Of a stretch of 31,002 nt of DNA, positions 1 through 6,138 are shown piece by piece. The notes under the pieces are model-generated. The model saw only the letters and a list, made by a program, of their open reading frames with translations, made no database searches and had not been told where the DNA came from. The first letter of the stretch is position 1. Each line of letters starts with the position of its first letter. The translations under genes were made by a program, and so were the position numbers. The DNA comes from a virus: positions 1 to 31,002 of the IMG/VR virus record IMGVR_UViG_3300042882_000849; one strand, 5' to 3'.

Positions 1-2
1 AA

Positions 3-92
3 GCCATCTTAAAAGATGGTGAAAATATAGAAGGCGTGGAAGCAGTACCAGCTTGTGAGAAAATGTATTTGCAATTCGGGGGGAAAGAATGA
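3..92 (+). CDS. C-terminal fragment of an upstream gene (partial)
   Basis: An open frame enters the window at base 3 and stops at 90-92, giving the last 29 residues of a protein that begins outside the window. Its stop overlaps the start of the ERF gene (ATGA), so the two are translationally coupled in one operon. The tail (…GENIEGVEAVPACEKMYLQF…) faintly resembles the C-terminus of siphovirus Gp157-type proteins, which often sit next to ERF genes. That is only a guess from a short stretch. Nothing else can be said without the upstream sequence. Confidence 0.6.
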   Translation, partial: AILKDGENIEGVEAVPACEKMYLQFGGKE

Positions 93-616
93 GCCTTTAC
101 GAAAAACTCCATAAAATCCAGCAAGCTTTAAAAGTTCCTAAAGATGCTGTAAACAAGTTTGGTAATTATAATTACAGAACAGCAGAAAGCATTTTAAGAG
201 CTTTTAAGGATAAAAACGAAGAATTAAATTTAGGATTGAATTTAATTTTGACCGATGAAATTGTTTTTATTGAATCGCCAAGTGAGATAACTAGAATCCC
301 AGACGAAAAAGATTCAAGTAGTAACATTAAAACCAGTGGTAGATTTTACGTTAAGGCAACGGCTATGTTGTCAGATGGTAGCATGTCGACTACTCATAAC
401 AGAATTGAAACTATCACTGCCTCAGCTTATGCTAGAGAAGCAGAGAGTAAAAAGGGAATGGACGAAGCACAGGTAACAGGTGCAGCTTCTTCTTACGCTC
501 GTAAATATGCCTTAAATGGCTTGCTAGCCATAGATGACGGCAAAGACCCAGATTCACAAGAGCCAACGGCAGAAGCAAAGCCAGCGGCAAAAATAAAACC
601 AGTTGTAAATTTCTAA
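89..616 (+). CDS. erf: ERF-family single-strand annealing recombinase
   Basis: ERF-superfamily protein of 175 aa. These proteins bind single-stranded DNA and promote annealing of complementary strands in phage recombination. Family hallmarks are visible: an N-terminal helix (YEKLHKIQQALK), the NYNYRTAESILRAF motif at about residues 26-39, and the highly characteristic block near residues 123-150 that includes GMDEAQVTGAASSYARKYAL followed by NGLLAIDD. The C-terminus (about 155-175) is a low-complexity Glu/Ala/Pro/Lys tail, as is common in the family. The ATG overlaps the upstream stop, and the ribosome site is the G-rich stretch at about 79-84. The SSB-tip protein follows after a 16-nt gap, and a RusA resolvase lies further down the same operon, so a recombination module is likely. 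Confidence 0.93.
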   Translation: MSLYEKLHKIQQALKVPKDAVNKFGNYNYRTAESILRAFKDKNEELNLGLNLILTDEIVFIESPSEITRIPDEKDSSSNIKTSGRFYVKATAMLSDGSMSTTHNRIETITASAYAREAESKKGMDEAQVTGAASSYARKYALNGLLAIDDGKDPDSQEPTAEAKPAAKIKPVVNF

Positions 617-632
617 AAAGGAGAAAATATAC

Positions 633-1304
633 ATGAAAGCACAAAACGTAATAATCGGAATAAGAAAAAATGAAGCAGAGGAATACGAAGGCTATTTCTA
701 TTACAAAGAAAAAGCTATCGCCTCAGTTAAAGGACAAAAAAAAGTTACTAAAAATGGTAAACAGTTGATCGAGCTTTTCTTAGAAGGCAAAGAGCCTGAA
801 ATGCAAACTATCACTAAGGATGATGGCACTACTTACGAGATCGAGAAGCCAGATGTTACTTTGTTTGTTAATCAAACAGAAAAAGGAAGTGTTAGCATAG
901 GTGGTGATCTAATTACTGATTTTGGTTTATATTTCCCAATTCAAGGCTGGTTAGACAAAGAGAGGTTATCGGTAAGACTAGAAGGGAATGATTATATTTC
1001 AGCTAAATTTTTAGAGTCATTTGGCACACCAGTAACAAGCATTCCCGATATTGATTTTTCAGATGAGGATTTAGCACAGTCTGATGAGCTTTTTCCTGAT
1101 GCAGCTAGCTTCTATGAGAAATATGTAATTTCTAAAAAGGATGCAAGGTTTACTGAGAAGTTAAACAAACAAGCTCCTAGAATTATGCCTAGTTCAGTTA
1201 AGAAAGCTCCTGTTACTCAAGGACAGTTAGATTTAGCTAAGGATAATTTGGTTAAAGCTAGGGTAGCAGGAACAGCAGTAGAGACCGAAGAGGTGCCGTT
1301 CTAA
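633..1304 (+). CDS. Possible phage single-stranded-DNA-binding protein (SSB-like tip)
   Basis: Protein of 223 aa that I do not recognise as a whole. Seen directly: it ends in ETEEVPF, an acidic stretch closed by Pro-Phe. This is the hallmark of the SSB C-terminal tip, which docks repair and replication enzymes (E. coli SSB ends DDDIPF). The N-terminal 120 residues are predicted beta-rich (IIGIRKN…GYFYYKEKAIASVKGQ; DVTLFVNQ; SVSIGGDLI), compatible with an OB-like fold, and a Lys/Ala/Gln-rich linker precedes the tip. It follows ERF by 16 nt with a good ribosome site (AAGGAGAA, 618-625). ERF/SSB pairing is common in phages. Inference: an ssDNA-binding partner of ERF. The fold is not established from the sequence alone. 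Confidence 0.5.
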   Translation: MKAQNVIIGIRKNEAEEYEGYFYYKEKAIASVKGQKKVTKNGKQLIELFLEGKEPEMQTITKDDGTTYEIEKPDVTLFVNQTEKGSVSIGGDLITDFGLYFPIQGWLDKERLSVRLEGNDYISAKFLESFGTPVTSIPDIDFSDEDLAQSDELFPDAASFYEKYVISKKDARFTEKLNKQAPRIMPSSVKKAPVTQGQLDLAKDNLVKARVAGTAVETEEVPF

Positions 1305-1564
1305 TGGGAAGATTTAAACCGAGTGATGAAGAGATGGCTTTAGTTAATCTTATTGTTAAAAGAGTTATCTACATAAACAAGGGCGGAGCCATTGATGTAA
1401 ACCTAGAAATAGACGAACACGGTTTACGCTTATTTGCAATTCTACCCAATGAGCCACAAATAAGCTGGAACAGATGCGAGGCGGCAAGCACAGAGGAAGA
1501 GCTAAGAAACATGGGTGATTGGCTTTTAGAGCAGGAGATGAAAGCAATTGAAACTAAACAATGA
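1304..1564 (+). CDS. Small unknown protein, paralogue A of a tandem pair
   Basis: Unrecognised 86-aa protein. Its ATG shares one base with the upstream stop (TAATG arrangement). It is visibly related to the next gene: both have an N-terminal hydrophobic helix followed by a basic-aromatic turn (LIVKRVIYIN against LFNRVIDFN), a short central beta pair (HGLRLFAILPN against KGIYLFFNFDH), a TEEELRNMGDWLLEQ / TEKQLAEMISWLDEK helix, and a closing Ile/Glu stretch. This points to gene duplication. The protein is acidic with no membrane segment. Nothing in the sequence assigns a function. The location inside the recombination operon suggests an accessory role in DNA metabolism, but that is conjecture. 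Confidence 0.75.
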   Translation: MGRFKPSDEEMALVNLIVKRVIYINKGGAIDVNLEIDEHGLRLFAILPNEPQISWNRCEAASTEEELRNMGDWLLEQEMKAIETKQ

Positions 1565-1838
1565 CATGAGATGCCTGATCGAAACTCTTTTTAATCGAGT
1601 TATTGATTTTAACGAAAGCTCAAAAGTTGAACAAGCAGCAATTCACTTAACAACAAAAGGGATCTATTTATTTTTCAATTTTGACCACTGGGAAGATTCC
1701 TCAGGGATTTGGGCGACTACGGAAAAACAGCTAGCCGAGATGATTTCTTGGCTAGATGAAAAAATAGCCATTGTCGAGAAAAACGAAATAGACCCTAAAG
1801 CCGAGGCTCAGAGAGAATTAGATAGGGAACAGATATGA
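1548..1838 (+). CDS. Small unknown protein, paralogue B of a tandem pair
   Basis: Unrecognised 96-aa protein, paralogous to the preceding gene over residues 8-75. It starts inside the 3' end of its paralogue (17-nt overlap). The ribosome site is the GGAGATGAAAG stretch just upstream, so the two should be translationally coupled. The C-terminal 20 residues (NEIDPKAEAQRELDREQI) are an extra charged extension absent from copy A. There are no membrane segments, cysteine clusters or catalytic motifs. Within the pair, the W of the final helix (GDWLLEQ / ISWLDEK) and the central aromatic strand are the best conserved parts and probably form a small alpha/beta fold. Confidence 0.75.
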   Translation: MKLNNDMRCLIETLFNRVIDFNESSKVEQAAIHLTTKGIYLFFNFDHWEDSSGIWATTEKQLAEMISWLDEKIAIVEKNEIDPKAEAQRELDREQI

Positions 1839-2137
1839 AAAAAGTTAGAATAGTCAATCTAGAAATAAACTCAGTCGAGAAGTACAAAGTCAAGAATAAT
1901 AAGCTTCCTGATAATTTTTTGACTGTTTTGATTGCCAAATACAAAGCAGGAGAAATTAAGCCTGTGTATAAAAAAGTTGAAAAACAAGACAGGGTACGCC
2001 ACGGACTAACAGCTACTGATGAGGAATGGCGTTTTCTGAAAAGAGAAGCATTAAAAAAAGGCGTTAAGATCGAAGCAGAGGGAAGGGCTGGATTGGTTAG
2101 GGCTTTGATAAATGGAGATAAAGGCAATGGAAACTAA
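1835..2137 (+). CDS. Small basic unknown protein
   Basis: Unrecognised 100-aa, lysine-rich protein that begins at an ATGA overlap with the upstream gene. The N-terminal half (VRIVNLEINSVEKYKVKNNK) is strand-rich. The second half contains RHGLTATDEEWRFLKREALK, a charged helical stretch similar in flavour to small DNA-binding or ribbon-helix-helix-type proteins, but no defined motif can be claimed. The start is preceded by GGGAACAG (1826-1833), a usable ribosome site. The organisation (4-nt overlap, same strand, same composition) places it in the same polycistronic message as ERF and its neighbours. Confidence 0.7.
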   Translation: MKKVRIVNLEINSVEKYKVKNNKLPDNFLTVLIAKYKAGEIKPVYKKVEKQDRVRHGLTATDEEWRFLKREALKKGVKIEAEGRAGLVRALINGDKGNGN

Positions 2138-2456
2138 CTTTTGGGACAATGGAATCGACTTAATATCTCTAGTTAAAGATATATGGCAGGAGCCAACGCC
2201 ATTAAAACTAGAAATTTTAAGAATTAAAATGAATGAAGAGATAAAAAGAAGGACAAAGGGAAAGACAGAAAATGCTATTAGCACCCTTGAATATTCAAGA
2301 GAAAGACTAAGATTTATCCAGAACGAAGATGAAACCCCTATTCGATTGTTCCTTTATGCTTTTTTCCCTCACAAGTTAATTCAAACAAACAATGGGCATT
2401 TAGAATTATCAAAGAATCCTGAGAATTGGATTAGCTCAAGTGAGGTGAATAAATGA
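2127..2456 (+). CDS. Small unknown protein
   Basis: Unrecognised 109-aa soluble protein. I chose the ATG at 2127 rather than the one at 2112, because GGAG at 2114-2117 sits 9 nt before 2127, an ideal ribosome-site distance, while the 2112 ATG has no such site. Its start therefore overlaps the 3' end of the previous gene by 11 nt. The sequence is helical and charged (LKLEILRIKMNEEIKRRTKGKTENAI) in the first half and aromatic in the second (IRLFLYAFFPHKL). No conserved motif identified. It ends in an ATGA overlap with the next gene. Confidence 0.65.
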   Translation: METNFWDNGIDLISLVKDIWQEPTPLKLEILRIKMNEEIKRRTKGKTENAISTLEYSRERLRFIQNEDETPIRLFLYAFFPHKLIQTNNGHLELSKNPENWISSSEVNK

Positions 2457-2683
2457 TTCACATTAACAGATCACACTTAGAAGATTCTTTAAAACTCGTA
2501 AATGAAATGAGTTTAAAAGCTATAGCGGATGGAGACACCAGTACCGTAATAGGACTTGGAAATATTAAGAGCTATCTTAACTTTTTAAATTCAATCACTA
2601 TATGCCAGTTTGATTTAGAAGCTTTTGAGCAAGCGGAAAAAGAGGCGGTCATCGAAAGGTTAAATAGGTGTTTTAAATTATGA
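2453..2683 (+). CDS. Small unknown helical protein
   Basis: Unrecognised 76-aa protein, probably all-helical (LEDSLKLVNEMSLKAIA; YLNFLNSITICQFDLEAFEQAEKEAVIERL). The start overlaps the upstream stop (ATGA), and GAGGTG at 2443-2448 supplies the ribosome site. The stop overlaps the following ATG in the same way. It has no membrane segment or metal-binding cluster. Context only: part of the recombination operon. Confidence 0.65.
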   Translation: MIHINRSHLEDSLKLVNEMSLKAIADGDTSTVIGLGNIKSYLNFLNSITICQFDLEAFEQAEKEAVIERLNRCFKL

Positions 2684-3030
2684 AAAAAGAAGAAATAAAC
2701 GAAATGGCAATGGACTTAATTAAAGTTAATCCTGAATATACTTATAGATTATGGGATTCCGAGAATAAGCGAATCCTAATAGCGACTGGAGCCAATTTAG
2801 CAGAGTACCCAGAAGAGGTAGCTATTCTTTGCGTAGAAGAGAATCAGCAAATATGCTTATCGAGTTCAGAGTTAATGCAGCCAGAATCTAAAATCTATTT
2901 TCAGTCAAAAATAAAAAAAGCTTTTAACGCAAAAGAAGCTTTAGATGTGATGAATAAACACATAGAAGATTTGAAAGAATTAATCAGGCAGATGGAAATG
3001 TTTGAACAACTAAAAGAATTAAATTTATGA
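2680..3030 (+). CDS. Small unknown protein with C-terminal coiled coil
   Basis: Unrecognised 116-aa protein. The N-terminal ~65 residues look alpha/beta (YTYRLWDSENKRILIATGANL; EEVAILCVEENQQICL). Residues ~78-116 form a continuous amphipathic helix rich in Lys, Glu and Leu (KAFNAKEALDVMNKHIEDL…), likely a coiled coil that mediates oligomerisation. It overlaps both neighbours by 4 nt. Nothing identifies an activity. Confidence 0.65.
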   Translation: MKKEEINEMAMDLIKVNPEYTYRLWDSENKRILIATGANLAEYPEEVAILCVEENQQICLSSSELMQPESKIYFQSKIKKAFNAKEALDVMNKHIEDLKELIRQMEMFEQLKELNL

Positions 3031-3410
3031 AAAAAATAACATATCCCGAGTATATTCCCGATTGGAGTGGTAGCCGTTCTAGGCAGTACCCCGAGGAAAG
3101 GCAACTGGTAAAAGCTAATCCTAAACTGATAAACATGTCGGAAAAAGAGAGGAAGACATTGCAACGCCACCATATCGACTTAGATCGAATGAATGGCAAC
3201 GCTCACAATATAGATATGTTAGACGATGACACTCACAAAGCTGTTCACTGTCAGGAACGTGCTTTATCTTCTGAGCTGATTAAAAAAGGAATAGTTGGCT
3301 ATGATCGCAATGATCCCCATTATCTTGTCAAAGATGTAAATGTTAGGGACATATTGAGAGGGAAAACAAAACCTGAAACAGAAGCAATTGAGCCTGCGGA
3401 GCTTTGGTAA
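3027..3410 (+). CDS. HNH-type endonuclease-like protein
   Basis: Protein of 127 aa with an HNH/ββα-metal signature: tandem histidines in QRHHIDLDRMNGNAHNIDML (H48, H49, N61), then DDDTHKAVH (H70, H74). This spacing follows the HNH pattern HH…N…H…H, in which the first His activates water, the Asn orders the loop and the last His binds the metal. The cysteine knuckles of zinc-stabilised HNH enzymes are absent. Family members in phages nick or cut DNA during packaging, replication or homing. Here the gene lies in the recombination operon, far from the terminase, so a role in DNA processing or recombination is more likely than packaging. It starts at an ATGA overlap, and the next gene's ATG follows its stop directly. 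Confidence 0.65.
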   Translation: MKKITYPEYIPDWSGSRSRQYPEERQLVKANPKLINMSEKERKTLQRHHIDLDRMNGNAHNIDMLDDDTHKAVHCQERALSSELIKKGIVGYDRNDPHYLVKDVNVRDILRGKTKPETEAIEPAELW

Positions 3411-4313
3411 ATGCAAAAAAATAACTTCAAAAAAATAGTCTTAATAGTTTTCGTTTTGTATTTTGCATTAGCAGCTATACTGTTTGCTTTAATTGTGTTA
3501 CCTAGCAGTGGAGCAGTCCATCACTGGTCGGAAGGGAAAAAAGCTTACTGGGCAGGTACGAAGCCAGTGCAATTAGTGATTGACACTGAGTATCCACAAG
3601 AAGTGATTAACAGAGTATTTGAGATACTAGAGCCGTACCCATTCGTTTTAAAAGAAAGAAAGAATATCGATCTAGCCTATGACCCTTTAACGAATGAAAC
3701 AGCCGTAGCTTATGCCAGTATTTACAATAATACAGGAGCTTCATTCTTAGACCCTGCTTACAGATTATCAGATGGCGGGCTTAATCGTGGCTTATGTGCC
3801 GCTGGTACTGCTTCTAATGCAGAGCGTTTAGCGTGGATTCTCGTTCACGAGATATTTCATTCTATCGGGATAGATCATATACAGCCGTTTAAAGCAGGCG
3901 AAGGGTCAGCACAACCAAGAGGATTAATGACCAGCTTTAAACCGAATCAAGGATTACTGCATGATGATATCAGGGCTTTATCCGAAACCCTAAACGAGCG
4001 TTATTTAAGCGACACGGTTACTGTAACTGGTACTATTCCAGTTCTTAAAGGCATGGTATTGAACTTTGTAAATGTAGATAACCCCGAGGATTCAGCCCAA
4101 ATCGTACCTAGTTATTCTTTTGAAGAGAACACCGAGTATGAGATCAAGAGGTTAAAGAAAGGCAGATATTATATAAATGTTACGCCTGCCACAAGCGGAG
4201 CAGGGATTATAAACTTATTTCCTAAACCATCTACTTATTCCAAGATTAGGTATTTTAGGGGAAAGAGAATAATAAACATTGATAAAGACAGGATTTTAAA
4301 CTTAGAGTTTTAA
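3411..4313 (+). CDS. Membrane-anchored metzincin (matrixin-like) metalloprotease
   Basis: Protein of 300 aa. Residues 8-30 form a single strongly hydrophobic segment after a Lys-rich N-terminus, predicting a signal anchor with the rest outside the membrane. Residues 145-156 read VHEIFHSIGIDH, a complete metzincin zinc motif HExxHxxGxxH (H146, E147, H150, G153, H156). RGLMTSF (M173) fits the Met-turn, and LLHDDIRALSETLNERY resembles the closing helix of matrixin catalytic domains. Residues ~200-300 are strand-rich (VTVTGTIPVLKGMVLNFVNV; YYINVTP) and look like a beta-sandwich. Inference: a secreted or envelope-tethered zinc endopeptidase. The substrate is unknown; lysis, superinfection exclusion or host envelope remodelling are possible. 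Such an enzyme inside a phage recombination operon is unusual. The ATG abuts the previous stop. Confidence 0.8.
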   Translation: MQKNNFKKIVLIVFVLYFALAAILFALIVLPSSGAVHHWSEGKKAYWAGTKPVQLVIDTEYPQEVINRVFEILEPYPFVLKERKNIDLAYDPLTNETAVAYASIYNNTGASFLDPAYRLSDGGLNRGLCAAGTASNAERLAWILVHEIFHSIGIDHIQPFKAGEGSAQPRGLMTSFKPNQGLLHDDIRALSETLNERYLSDTVTVTGTIPVLKGMVLNFVNVDNPEDSAQIVPSYSFEENTEYEIKRLKKGRYYINVTPATSGAGIINLFPKPSTYSKIRYFRGKRIINIDKDRILNLEF

Positions 4314-4324
4314 AGGATTTGAAA

Positions 4325-4516
4325 TTGAAAAAACCAAAGCCACCGATTAGAACTTTAGTCCTTCAAACACAGCAGGAACTAGACAGAATTAAAGAGATGT
4401 ATTCAGAGTCAGATTTCATTAGGTGTCTCAAATGGGTAGAATTAAGATTACCCGAAGGAGCTTCACTTACGATTAACGGAAAAGATTATCACCGCTTTAG
4501 ACTGGAGAATAAATGA
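4325..4516 (+). CDS. Small unknown basic protein, TTG start
   Basis: Unrecognised 63-aa, lysine-rich protein. No ATG is available near the 5' end. Two in-frame TTG codons lie at 4319 and 4325. I prefer 4325 because AAAGGA (4312-4317) lies 7 nt upstream of it but only 1 nt from 4319. The N-terminus is Lys/Pro-rich (MKKPKPPIRTL), followed by a helix (QQELDRIKEMYSESDF) and a short beta pair (GASLTINGKDYHRFRL). It overlaps the RusA gene start by 4 nt, so it probably couples to it. Confidence 0.6.
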   Translation: MKKPKPPIRTLVLQTQQELDRIKEMYSESDFIRCLKWVELRLPEGASLTINGKDYHRFRLENK

Positions 4517-4977
4517 TTAAACTAAAAATAGACATGAATCCCGCTGGGAAAAAGAACCCGCTTAAAGGAAGATATGGATTTTACACTCATCCTGAAACAA
4601 AAAAAAGAGAAGATGTTATTCTAGCAGCTTGGAAAACGCAATCTCAAATGAGTTTTGAAAAGGGGATTCCCTTAAAACTAACTTTAATCTTGGGTTATCC
4701 AATTCCAAAAGCCACACCTAAAAAACAAAAAGCTTTAATGCTTGATGGACTGATTAGACCTACTGTAAAGCCAGATGTCGATAACGTCATAAAACTTGTA
4801 TTAGATTCACTAAAAGGTCATGCCTTTTCAGACGATAATCATTTTGTGTCTTTCAAAGAACCCTTTTGCAAGTTTTATGCAGAAACACCCTTTATTGGTG
4901 TGATAATTGAAGAACTTAAAGAAGAAGAGTCTAGATTAGAAGTTGATTTAGCTAAAAGGATTTTTGATGCTAATTGA
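4513..4977 (+). CDS. rusA: RusA-family Holliday-junction resolvase
   Basis: RusA-type endonuclease of 154 aa. RusA enzymes are metal-dependent dimers that cut four-way DNA junctions to resolve recombination or replication intermediates before packaging. The diagnostic block is present: RPTVKPDVDNVIKLVLDSLKG at about 82-102, with D88 and D90 matching conserved acidic active-site residues, followed by FSDDNHFVSF (D107/D108) and a C-terminal strand. The length is slightly above the E. coli enzyme (about 120 aa) through an N-terminal and a C-terminal extension. It completes the recombination set with ERF and the SSB-tip protein. Start at an ATGA overlap with the upstream gene. Confidence 0.92.
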   Translation: MIKLKIDMNPAGKKNPLKGRYGFYTHPETKKREDVILAAWKTQSQMSFEKGIPLKLTLILGYPIPKATPKKQKALMLDGLIRPTVKPDVDNVIKLVLDSLKGHAFSDDNHFVSFKEPFCKFYAETPFIGVIIEELKEEESRLEVDLAKRIFDAN

Positions 4978-5200
4978 AAAATTTAAAGAAAAACTAAGAG
5001 AAATCATAGAGCCAAGTTTAAAACTTAATGCGATTAAGGCTTACCTAAGTAGCCACCTTGAAAGCTTTGTAGAAGCTATGATTGTTACAGGCTCTAGCGA
5101 CCACATGAAGAAGATTGATGAGACTTATAAATACAATTCTAATGGCTATCAGTTTGAAATTAGCGTTAAGTTTGAAAAGGATTTGGGGTTTAAGAAATGA
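4967..5200 (+). CDS. Small unknown protein
   Basis: Unrecognised 77-aa protein that starts inside the last codons of rusA (11-nt overlap; ATG at 4967, with an in-frame TTG just before). AAAGGA at 4956-4961 serves as ribosome site. The N-terminal part is helical and basic (LIEKFKEKLREIIEPSLKL), the centre is mildly hydrophobic (SFVEAMIVTGSS), and the end is beta-like (YQFEISVKFEKDLGF). Its tight overlap suggests co-translation with rusA, but no functional motif is seen. Confidence 0.6.
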   Translation: MLIEKFKEKLREIIEPSLKLNAIKAYLSSHLESFVEAMIVTGSSDHMKKIDETYKYNSNGYQFEISVKFEKDLGFKK

Positions 5201-5478
5201 GAGAACCTAATTTAGACCCAAACGGTTGCACTGAAATATTATTTACTGGTTTTAAATATCTTAAAAACAAACCAACAAATAACAAAGAAGAATGGGTAAA
5301 AGCTCAAATGGCAGACGTAATTATTCTTCAACAAATTTTGCGACAAGTTGAAGGACCTTTTCGTTGGCTTAGCGATAACTACGTCTGGAATGGAAAGGAC
5401 TACAAAACAAGAAATAAAAAAAAATATAATTATTGTAAAATGTTTTTAGAAAGAAAATATGATGAGATTTTTAATTAA
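5197..5478 (+). CDS. Small unknown protein
   Basis: Unrecognised 93-aa soluble protein, ATGA overlap with the upstream gene. It contains a helix with a QMADVIILQQILRQVEG core and an aromatic segment (PFRWLSDNYVWNGKDYKTRNKKKYNY) that is rich in Lys/Tyr and may bind nucleic acid. No catalytic motif or cysteine cluster. Its 3' end overlaps the first of three small membrane-protein genes by 20 nt. Confidence 0.6.
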   Translation: MREPNLDPNGCTEILFTGFKYLKNKPTNNKEEWVKAQMADVIILQQILRQVEGPFRWLSDNYVWNGKDYKTRNKKKYNYCKMFLERKYDEIFN

Positions 5479-5647
5479 CTTTATAAAAGCATTGACTGTT
5501 TTTCTCGTGTATGGCATTGGTACATATTTAGTTTTTGAGCTTTTAAAGACCTATAATGTGTCGCCTTGGGTACCTTTCGGGCTTTTAGTTATTTGCATTT
5601 GTGCTTTAGCCGCTTCTTTTGCTTGCCATGTGGAGGGTAAGAAATGA
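5459..5647 (+). CDS. Small two-helix membrane protein 1
   Basis: Protein of 62 aa (or 61 aa from the second ATG of ATGATG) with two predicted membrane helices at about residues 6-29 and 37-57, joined by a short loop (KTYNVSPW), and a charged C-terminus (HVEGKK). Length and topology fit a class II holin or an antiholin. They also fit any small phage membrane protein. It is the first of three consecutive mini membrane genes upstream of the endolysin, which is suggestive of lysis control. It starts within the previous gene and ends in a 4-nt overlap with the next. Confidence 0.6.
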   Translation: MMRFLINFIKALTVFLVYGIGTYLVFELLKTYNVSPWVPFGLLVICICALAASFACHVEGKK

Positions 5648-5796
5648 CTAAAGAACTCGTATTACAAACTATAGCTATGTTTTTATTGTCATGGCTTTAC
5701 TGCTATGCCCTTTCAAAAGAACCTTGGCTTAGTATGATTGCTGCAGCATTGATGGCGTTACTTTCTGTCATCAGTTATTACTTTAGAAAAAAATAG
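5644..5796 (+). CDS. Mini membrane protein 2 (50 aa)
   Basis: A 50-aa open frame too small for routine ORF cut-offs. It begins at an ATGA overlap and has a usable ribosome site (GGAGGGTAAGAA, 5633-5644). The translation is MTKELVLQTIAMFLLSWLYC followed by YALSKEPWLS and a second hydrophobic stretch (MIAAALMALLSVISYYF) ending RKK. Two short membrane helices with a basic tail give an N-in/C-in hairpin. Together with its two neighbours it forms a run of three tiny hydrophobic proteins, a pattern typical of holin/antiholin cassettes. Function is not proven. Confidence 0.6.
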   Translation: MTKELVLQTIAMFLLSWLYCYALSKEPWLSMIAAALMALLSVISYYFRKK

Positions 5797-5798
5797 TA

Positions 5799-5804
5799 TA
5801 TAAT
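5799..5804 (+). promoter_or_regulatory. Candidate -10 element upstream of mini membrane protein 3
   Basis: TATAAT in an AT-rich run just after the stop at 5796. The gene downstream starts at 5834 with its own ribosome site (AAAGGACAAAAC). The matching -35 (TTATTA/TATTAC around 5775-5781) is poor, so this may be weak or activator-dependent. Confidence 0.35.
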
Positions 5805-5833
5805 TTCTCAACAAAAAAACAAAAGGACAAAAC

Positions 5834-6040
5834 ATGATACCAGCGATAATTACTTTCTTAGGAATATTGGGTGTATTATTTGAGTTACTATCAATAATTG
5901 TAATTAGCTATTCAATCGCTACGCTTGGACTTACAGATATATTGTCTATTAAATTGACTTTATCGCTTCTCTGCTTAGTAATTAATATCGGTGGTGTTGT
6001 AATGTTAATAAAGTTCCAAGAAATGAAAAATGATCTATAA
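5834..6040 (+). CDS. Small two-helix membrane protein 3
   Basis: A 68-aa hydrophobic protein with two predicted membrane helices (about 4-30 and 38-60) and a short charged C-terminal tail (KFQEMKNDL). It is separated from the previous gene by 37 nt containing a TATAAT, and has a clear ribosome site (AAAAGGAC, 5821-5828). Candidate holin, antiholin or superinfection protein. The only support is size, topology and the location upstream of the M15 endolysin. Confidence 0.6.
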   Translation: MIPAIITFLGILGVLFELLSIIVISYSIATLGLTDILSIKLTLSLLCLVINIGGVVMLIKFQEMKNDL

Positions 6041-6041
6041 T
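6036..6041 (+). promoter_or_regulatory. TATAAT exactly 6 nt before the 22-aa peptide ATG
   Basis: TATAAT-TTCTTT-ATG. With normal -10 to start spacing, the transcript would begin at or beside the ATG at 6048, i.e. leaderless. The -35 region is weak. The same spacing occurs at several other operon starts in the window. Confidence 0.4.
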
Positions 6042-6047
6042 TTCTTT

Positions 6048-6116
6048 ATGAAGATTAAATCAAAAGCACCTAAAAAATCTATGCCAGCTCCTAAGACTAG
6101 TAAAAAATGTAAATGA
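6048..6116 (+). CDS. Possible 22-aa lysine-rich peptide
   Basis: A short ATG-TGA frame encoding a very basic peptide: MKIKSKAPKK, then SMPAPKTSKK, then CK. About 40% lysine, with proline/alanine and one near-terminal cysteine. It lacks a Shine-Dalgarno site but has TATAAT exactly 6 nt before the ATG. The intergenic gap it fills (6041-6138) is otherwise empty in a region where genes overlap. Could be a DNA- or membrane-binding micropeptide, or simply a chance frame. Confidence 0.35.
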   Translation: MKIKSKAPKKSMPAPKTSKKCK

Positions 6117-6138
6117 TGGCATTTTTTGCTAGGAGAAA

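Noticed and set aside
432-644. 70-aa open frame opposite the ERF 3' end
   Set aside because: Antisense shadow of a clear ERF gene; Leu-rich run comes from the Ala/Lys/Pro tail read backwards.
1795-2284. Two antisense frames with hydrophobic, Ser-rich translations
   Set aside because: Shadows of lysine- and glutamate-rich sense genes; no promoter or ribosome site on that strand.
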